Of a stretch of 64,000 bases of DNA, positions 62,201 to 64,000 are shown piece after piece; the first letter of the stretch is position 1; each line of letters starts with the position of its first letter. The notes beneath the pieces are model-generated. The model saw only the letters and a program-made list of their open reading frames with translations. It was not told the origin of the DNA and searched no databases. The stretch is from Alentia gelatinosa (Eukaryota; Annelida; Polychaeta; Phyllodocida; Polynoidae): the NCBI GenBank assembly GCA_950022655.1, contig OX465579.1:47037950-47101949 (forward strand), given 5' to 3'. Made by a program: the position numbers and the translations under genes.

Positions 62201-63703
62201 AAGGACTGGGAGGAGATGCCGTCAGAACAACTGATCCGCGCTGAAATCCTCGCAATGGAACATTATAAACGTAGACGCTTTGTATGTTTTTCCACAAAAG
62301 TAGATACACAGATATACTGGGTTTTATGATTATGTCCACAAGATCCGAAATACGCTGCCTGTAACGAGACACCCCAGCAACGACCTAGAGTAAGAATACT
62401 TTACTTTCTGTGGGGAAAGGTCTTATCGAATTCAATAGGTCTTGTATTTTGTGGGAATTACTATTCAAGCGATCATATTGTATATGGTTCTGTGAAGACA
62501 GTAGCTACAGAGAGGGTGCCACTGACTCAGGTACCCAAGGTTTGGAGAAGCACTCATTTCGGTTTTCACCATTACAAACTCCGGTAAGGTATTCAGTTTG
62601 AATATCTAATCAGTTTATCACTTATCTTCCAAGGCAGCAGGAACGTTGAAATAACCTTACATTACAATATCTTATCTACATACTACCAAGCGAATTCACT
62701 ATAATTCCGCTACCTATAATGGGGAAATGCAATATATATGGATCTGTTACGTGTATAACAATGCTGTACAATATAAAATGCAGTAAATTACATGGCTAAC
62801 TGAAATCATCTTTAACGGTATAGAACCGATAAAAACAGGTAAATTAAAAGTCATACTTTTGAAAGATATAGATTTAATAATAACAACTATCAATAATCCA
62901 TATAGGATGCTAGGTTTCATGATGTACTAAAAATGGCAACAATAACGCCATTGCTAAAGGAGGGTGATCTTTCTAATTTTGGTAATTGGAGGTCGATCTC
63001 GGTAGTGCCTTGTCGCTCAAAAGATCCGGTAAAATGCATTCACGATCTTCTTAAAAATTTCTTATTAAGTAATAATTTATCAATAGATAACAAATTTCCA
63101 CAGGCCAAACAATGTTTACTTTATTAGAATATAATTTAAGGACCCTAGACAACAATAGAATAGTAGTTGACATTCTTATAGACCTAAAAAAGGCATTTCA
63201 CTCATTATTATATCATAAGTTAATAAAGTAAGGAATACTTATAAATTAAAGCATATCATTAGCAGACTGTTTAGAAAATAAATATGAAAATACAATATTA
63301 AAGAACTTTGCATCTGAAAATGTACCATCTACAACTAGAGTACCTCAAGGTTCTGTTTTAAAACCGTCATTATTATTAATTTTTATAAATGACTTTACAG
63401 ATAATGTGTATACACTGAGTCTATATTTATATCGATGACTCTGTACTAATAATAATATCACAATCACCTGTGTCCAACGCACTGCTCTAACACAACTTCT
63501 GTTTTCCACAGCCATCATCGGGTACTACCCGGTGTGTCCCCGGGGCTGTGCCAGCTGCTCCAAGGTTAACGGATGCGTGACGTGCCGGCCGCGGCTCTTC
63601 CTGCTGCTGCAGCGGGACGGGATGCGGCAGACCGGGGCGTGTGTCGGGGTGTGCCCAGCCGGCTTCTACGGCGTACGCCAAGCCAAGTACAGCAGGTGCC
63701 GCA
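38142..63703 (+). CDS. RSPO: R-spondin (first two coding exons; gene continues beyond the window)
   Basis: R-spondins are secreted proteins that boost Wnt signalling. They bind LGR receptors and the membrane E3 ligases RNF43/ZNRF3, removing those ligases from the surface. Exons 38142-38280 and 63512-63703 join in phase across a 25.2 kb GT-AG intron. Exon 1 gives a signal peptide, hydrophobic core about residues 26-38 (VFLLFILVG), then a basic ERFKR. Exon 2 gives the first furin-like Cys-rich repeat with the family pattern CPRGCASCSKVNGC, CRPRLF, RQTGAC and CPAGFYG. Arg81 and Gln86 align with the two ZNRF3/RNF43-contact residues of human RSPO1 (R66, Q71). The second furin repeat, TSP1 domain and basic tail must lie beyond 64000. 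EIF3E lies directly upstream in the same orientation, as EIF3E and RSPO2 do in human. Confidence 0.93.
41351..41500. mobile_element. Foldback MITE B
   Basis: Two long imperfect inverted arms meet near 41430. Inner arms: CTCGAGGTTAACGCG on the left and CGCGTTATCCTCGAG on the right, then AATACAC with GTGTATT. Outer arms: AACGATAGTTTTGTGG with CCATAAAACAATCGTT. The ACGCGTAGTAATA inner segment also appears, inverted, in the element at 36097-36236, so the two are probably related. Confidence 0.65.
41890..42169. mobile_element. 280-bp non-autonomous TIR element
   Basis: Terminal inverted repeats of about 20 bp, TAAGGTTCGGCGTCCACCTA on the left and TAGGTGGACGCCAGGCCTTA on the right, with three mismatches. 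The interior is rich in CGATATG/ATCGTAG motifs and has no transposase. The target duplication is not clear, so the superfamily is undecided. Confidence 0.65.
43315..43351 (+). repeat. Short dispersed repeat, copy 2
   Basis: The second copy of the CTACCTTCTCCCACCGC...TTGCGACCACGA sequence at 15262-15300. Confidence 0.5.
43491..43790 (-). mobile_element. Reverse transcriptase relic with YADE in place of YADD
   Basis: A 95-codon minus-strand frame contains KYILYADECVVLISRNTQEE, matching the catalytic region of non-LTR RTs (normally F/YADD), followed by a plausible ETGVDKLKMNI continuation. The second catalytic Asp is Glu here. The rest of the polymerase is missing, so this is an isolated fragment of a dead LINE. 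Confidence 0.65.
45629..45644 (-). promoter_or_regulatory. CTCF-like motif
   Basis: TACAGGGGGCGCCACC on the minus strand, inside the GC-rich block of R-spondin intron 1. Confidence 0.35.
47088..47173. repeat. Palindrome array, 3 x 34 bp
   Basis: TGATGCCTTAAGGCATCA, a perfect 18-bp palindrome, starts at 47088 and 47122. A one-base variant (CTCAAG centre) starts at 47156. The spacing is exactly 34 bp, with CCCGGCCARCCCTGG spacers between and CCCGGCG after the last copy. A diffuse GGCCGGGTA motif recurs upstream at 46850-46910. Confidence 0.9.
49251..49490. mobile_element. MITE-like region, two related units
   Basis: Two diverged units (about 49251-49347 and 49365-49490) each carry a GACGCGCTCTACGAC-like motif and ATGCAT-containing inverted segments. 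The region is CpG-rich and palindromic without coding capacity. Boundaries and family are uncertain. Confidence 0.35.
49840..50078 (+). repeat. 5' LTR
   Basis: 239 bp from TGTAGTGAACC to CCGTTACA. It differs from the 3' LTR at two positions (GGATATTA against GGAAATTA; GAGTCTGTG against GAGTCCGTG). An ATTAAA polyadenylation-like hexamer is present near its right end. Confidence 0.95.
50082..50100 (+). other. Candidate primer-binding site
   Basis: Three bases after the LTR, TGGCGATCTTGCCAGGATC begins with TGG, the complement of a tRNA CCA tail. Its reverse complement looks like a tRNA 3' end with discriminator G. The priming tRNA cannot be named without the host's tRNA set. Confidence 0.6.
50157..51320 (+). 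CDS. gag: Gag polyprotein
   Basis: The structural protein of the retroelement, which forms the particle and binds its RNA. 387 codons, ATG at 50157. Residues about 1-220 look like a gypsy-type capsid, helical with many Leu/Ala/Glu/Gln. A flexible region (220-310) is followed by an Arg-Gly repeat at about 310-330. A CCHC zinc knuckle follows (CYECKGIGHFARDC; Cys336, Cys339, His344, Cys349), which binds nucleic acid. A Gln/Asn/Gly-rich tail ends at TAA 51318-51320. The last two sense codons form part of a GGGAAAC slippery heptamer, so the downstream protease is probably reached by -1 frameshifting. No break is seen in gag itself. Confidence 0.9.
   Translation: MAEPQQTEKQKLDLALVEATRRRFNEFTKGISVIDGIDRTAVRKWLDALDYAADHVDPGEKLLLEAAAAKAEDALGRFITSTKYALAKKTPPTPYTWANLKNAILQQFLGPAEVQLLREKVEQAQQGPCETVREYGDRYVGDVHRAYTDQEQCMDLMVTQLRNFYIKGLRSLRLRETVGCQRPANLKTALEIANHNARILEVDTANSLEQAALPPPDSPVSQEPAYIKELTGVMKSLERQMQSLVVAMRPQKKSETTQDINAVNTTSTNQQTPHSDDYNVLNYHSDVREAQPTAGMTGNIFYVGVQPGNQNRGRGRGRARGRGGRGGSNYQNTVQCYECKGIGHFARDCANKRNQNYGQGYAQDNGDTWATNQQPYPGQSHQGGQGN
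51311..51317 (+). promoter_or_regulatory. -1 ribosomal frameshift site (GGGAAAC) at gag stop
   Basis: The heptamer fits X XXY YYZ with gag-frame codons GGA AAC and is followed directly by the TAA stop. A -1 slip enters the frame that encodes the protease active site. The same heptamer serves at the gag-pro junction of Mason-Pfizer-type betaretroviruses. Five bases on, GCCG and CGGT can form a short stem; a larger pseudoknot is possible but was not computed. Confidence 0.7.
51318..51415 (+). pseudogene. pro: Protease N-terminal part, -1 frame, ends early
   Basis: In the frame reached by -1 slippage at the gag end, the sequence reads KLIAASDGRVCITVK and then HALIDSGG, the aspartic protease active-site motif (D-S-G). 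The frame runs into TAA at 51413-51415, only four codons after DSGG. The remainder of the protease, with its LLLGID flap/ILG-like motif, is in the next -1 frame, which opens at 51358 and continues into RT. A natural frameshift in mid-domain would be unusual. A small deletion just after the active site, or an assembly error, is likelier. Confidence 0.75.
51421..55410 (+). CDS. pol: Pol polyprotein (rest of PR, RT, RNase H, integrase, acidic tail)
   Basis: The replication enzymes of the element. Positions count from codon 51421. Protease remainder about 1-65 (LLLGID at 58-63). RT about 130-390, with catalytic Asp230 (FSVIDLKNAYF) and YLDD at 290-293. RNase H about 430-550 (Asp439, Glu479/481, Asp506 in TDHKPL). 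Integrase HHCC zinc domain at His671, His676, Cys706, Cys709. Catalytic core Asp737, Asp797, Glu833, with the expected 35 residues between the last two. From about 1010 to 1329 comes an unusual Asp/Ser/Thr/Asn-rich, apparently disordered tail of about 320 residues with no domain I recognise. All catalytic residues are present. Codon 51421 is GTG and not a true start; the frame is open from 51358 and depends on frameshifting. The last 23 bp overlap env. Confidence 0.9.
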   Translation: MEMWETLCELTGRPPVVRAGPPLRSLSGHVLRTKGIASIALLDKEIDVYVCDMVQHDLLLGIDSMELLDCQLNCTQRNVRLANQYFVYGQCEDAQNELAGIHTDLDTWSQQYPRVFSKKAVPGKSAPEIQMHIDVGDHPPIRQRPYRIPLALKAQVRTEIDKLMQEGVIAPSASPWASPLLIVPKADGGIRCCVDFRRINLLCKKDAYPIPHIQDIFDALTGATTFSVIDLKNAYFQIELTPESREITAFCTPDGLYEFHRMPQGYCNSPATWQRYINLAPLLNKTVLVYLDDIIVYSNRVEDHENHLQEVFQLLDKHCLTVNSSKCKFRQEEVKLLGYIVGRRGLKPDPRKIEAIQEMLPPTNAKEVQRFLGLAGYYRQCVPNFAEYAEPLVELTRKNTPFEWTEHRHVAWRSLRDTLTSDRVMAFPEPTKPYRLYVDASHGCVGGILTQTDEEGLERPIQYVSKQLNEQQRKWATIEKEAFAIIYALQKLRPYLQGASFIIITDHKPLKSIFQQEIRNSKIQRWAVLLAEYGAPIEYRKGAYNVRADMLSRLPPKPPDSINNDTELEICGCQVDDTPMLELASTIVSRKSVIACPLLRKENEWSNKELDKQQLVEEQAKMSQYQAGKRDEEDYFVEDGVLYTVKEAGGKSYPGIVLPPALVGPVVQQLHEQLGHQRMEKTYDRVLKAYKWPGMKRQIQQVLSECPVCALYRPVHTYPPTQPMPVPTSPDEIVGIDLIGPLPTSTHGNRHAIVAIDHCTGWAEVLPIPDKRAQNIVDFFRNHWIPCHGVPQTVISDRGTEFINQFTRQLCKDYHIEWRYSTAYHPMTNAKTERLNRTLKSMLSKLVQGQVHKWETQLPTALWAYRTSISTVTGFSPYFLHHGREPAHPHQNSHRIPQGEELKVLKDNIENCQIALEQARQQTRQIQEKNKKRLDKRPEAPAYDIGQEVLLQNFRQTTFQPPYLHGYVITDKSGNVVDLLHFSGKKVRINMDRIKPVPPKVSYWPTTVNRDFQREKHSDNEHQSNSQPANRALNKETLDAPSAIIQLSRGSIINDRYRLNHLAPDKADAASRRTIKRREVRNRQRQRNRQASGPPTHRVTSQEDYDNNGLPFMSEVGMPAIPIVRSNDNDDSDGRLSSEATPVTDMTGSDTYDNNAGPRATGMTSSEADDNDAHQRVEQTWHDSGRRDADITSHDTSSLDNTFPDNTISEVSSDDGAAEGDDSSEYQSTQSRPWTVTTRPGNTQANKEGPVSEWEHKKGSLHTTVIHRSSVNDDLTITRSTIDTTDTQSIQSSVPRTRAQHRSVAGFHTRTEINYKDYSSTSDDTSNDG
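55388..55990 (+). pseudogene. env: Envelope glycoprotein, N-terminal part (frame broken)
   Basis: A 200-codon frame overlapping the end of pol. It has a signal-peptide-like N-terminus (GYFAVLSTIMMAVP), a short surface subunit, a furin-type site RSKR at residues 117-120 and a fusion-peptide-like segment right after it (GLRSLLGELAKACLG). A Gln/Leu-rich coiled-coil-like region follows. This layout is that of baculovirus F-like Env proteins of errantiviruses, which mediate membrane fusion. The frame stops at TAA 55988-55990, while the coiled coil appears to continue in another frame from 55980. So env is interrupted by a small indel in this copy, or by a sequence error. Such env genes are usually expressed from spliced RNA; no acceptor was assigned. 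Confidence 0.75.
55980..57296 (+). pseudogene. env: Envelope glycoprotein, C-terminal part
   Basis: This frame is open from 55980, with a first ATG at 56043, and runs to TGA at 57294-57296 (417 codons from that ATG). It carries the rest of an Env ectodomain: several Cys residues and N-glycosylation sites NLT (110-112) and NIT (201-203). A membrane anchor follows at about 308-333 (LAISGLSMGIVGLLSVGVV), then a basic cytoplasmic tail with a cluster of Arg/Lys. It has no signal peptide of its own and is evidently the continuation of 55388-55990, one frame away. Length and topology fit a class I fusion glycoprotein; similarity to a particular family was not computed. Confidence 0.75.
57508..57524 (+). 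other. Polypurine tract
   Basis: Just before the 3' LTR the sequence AATAAAGGGAGG is almost all purine and is followed by TAT, then TGTAGTG. This is the expected position for priming plus-strand DNA synthesis. The 200 bp between env and here hold nothing recognisable. Confidence 0.6.
57525..57763 (+). repeat. 3' LTR
   Basis: 239 bp, 237 identical to the 5' LTR. It is followed by CCTC (57764-57767), the right copy of the target duplication. Confidence 0.95.
57768..62932 (+). other. R-spondin intron 1, right part
   Basis: No host gene is supported. It includes a DIRS-like RT relic (59312-59570). Two other frames, 58045-58383 (-) and 58644-59231 (+, 195 codons), are unrecognised. The second may belong to the same decayed DIRS-like element. 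Confidence 0.45.
59312..59570 (+). mobile_element. DIRS/Ngaro-like reverse transcriptase relic
   Basis: The frame reads LGFGVDSLQMWVTISPDRL, then DLQSILSRLIHVALCLHHTKKF. The pattern (LG.x.DS.QM, PDRL, then DLQSxLxxLxHVxxCxxxxxxF) is the RT C-terminal/connection region of DIRS- and Ngaro-type tyrosine-recombinase retroelements. No tyrosine recombinase or RNase H could be recognised, and stops lie close on the left. A dead fragment, sense to the host gene. Confidence 0.6.
62933..63440 (+). mobile_element. Non-LTR retrotransposon RT relic next to R-spondin exon 2
   Basis: The frame opens with ATITPLLKEGDLSNFGNWRS, the start of the RT palm in CR1/Jockey-type LINEs, and continues with CIHDLLKNFLLSNNL. 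After frame breaks come VVDILIDLKKAF (first catalytic Asp region) and VPQGSVLKPSLLLIFINDF. At least two stops or frameshifts interrupt it. The relic ends about 70 bp before the splice acceptor of R-spondin exon 2. Confidence 0.8.
63512..63703 (+). CDS. RSPO: R-spondin coding exon 2 (first furin-like repeat)
   Basis: 192 bp between TTTTCCACAG and CGCA/GTAAGA, symmetrical (phase 1 at both ends). It encodes IIGYYPVCPRGCASC to YSRCR with eight Cys in the R-spondin Fu1 spacing. GC-rich compared with its AT-rich flanks. LLLQRDGMRQTG matches the finger that contacts ZNRF3/RNF43. Confidence 0.95.
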
Positions 63704-64000
63704 GTAAGACATCTTGCTACTTTATCTTGTTACCTCTTCTGCTGTGTATACTACCTTAACCATCAGGTTTAAGTACCCCAAAAAGCTAGGCCCTTGGGCA
63801 TCGAACGCTATAGCCGTAGGGTTTTACAGTATCCTGTCATTATGATAAGGTCTTTTTTAAGACTTCCTCAACAGAGTCTCAGTTCACGTGTCCCTGACGT
63901 GTTAATTACAAATACTGGAATTTGGGTGATTTCTAAATTCTATTGAGTTTTGCAAATAATATGTTTCATATATCAGCAAATAGAAAATGCAAAAAGGCAT
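63704..64000 (+). other. Start of R-spondin intron 2
   Basis: Begins GTAAGA; nothing else is recognised before the window ends. Confidence 0.7.

Overview
This is a 64 kb piece of an animal nuclear genome, AT-rich, with GT-AG spliced genes, long introns and many repeat remnants. The two recognisable host genes are EIF3E and an R-spondin. The retroelements present (an env-bearing Ty3/gypsy element, DIRS-like and LINE remnants, several foldback MITEs) and the presence of an R-spondin, which as far as I recall Drosophila lacks, fit a lophotrochozoan, most likely a mollusc. The species cannot be fixed from sequence alone.

Layout. 1-6340: no gene I can support, apart from a short zinc-finger-like coding relic (5082-5264). 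6583-6891 (-): a short unrecognised ORF whose ATG lies 254 bp from the EIF3E start, giving a head-to-head arrangement. 7145-23839 (+): a complete EIF3E gene in 12 coding exons (440 codons plus stop). Its last intron is 7.7 kb and isolates the final 11 codons. 23840-38141: intergenic, with tandem repeats, MITEs, a LINE relic and scattered GC-rich blocks. 38142-38280 (+): first coding exon of an R-spondin with a signal peptide. 38281-63511: its 25.2 kb intron 1, containing foldback elements, a palindrome array, LINE and DIRS relics and a 7.9 kb LTR retrotransposon (49840-57763). 63512-63703 (+): second R-spondin coding exon, encoding the first furin-like repeat. The rest of that gene lies beyond the window.

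How the parts relate. EIF3E encodes subunit e of translation initiation factor 3. R-spondin is a secreted enhancer of Wnt signalling. They have no obvious shared function, yet the same order and orientation (EIF3E then RSPO2, in tandem) occurs at human 8q23.1. This looks like very old microsynteny. A reasonable explanation is that R-spondin regulatory DNA lies in and around EIF3E. GC-rich blocks and CTCF-like motifs in the last EIF3E introns, near the R-spondin start and in its first intron are consistent with that but unproven.

The LTR element is the main accessory feature. It has 239-bp TG...CA LTRs differing at two positions, a 4-bp duplication (CCTC), and gag, pol and an env resembling the baculovirus-F/errantivirus type. 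A retrovirus-like GGGAAAC slippery heptamer lies directly on the gag stop codon. The copy looks young but carries frame breaks in protease and env.
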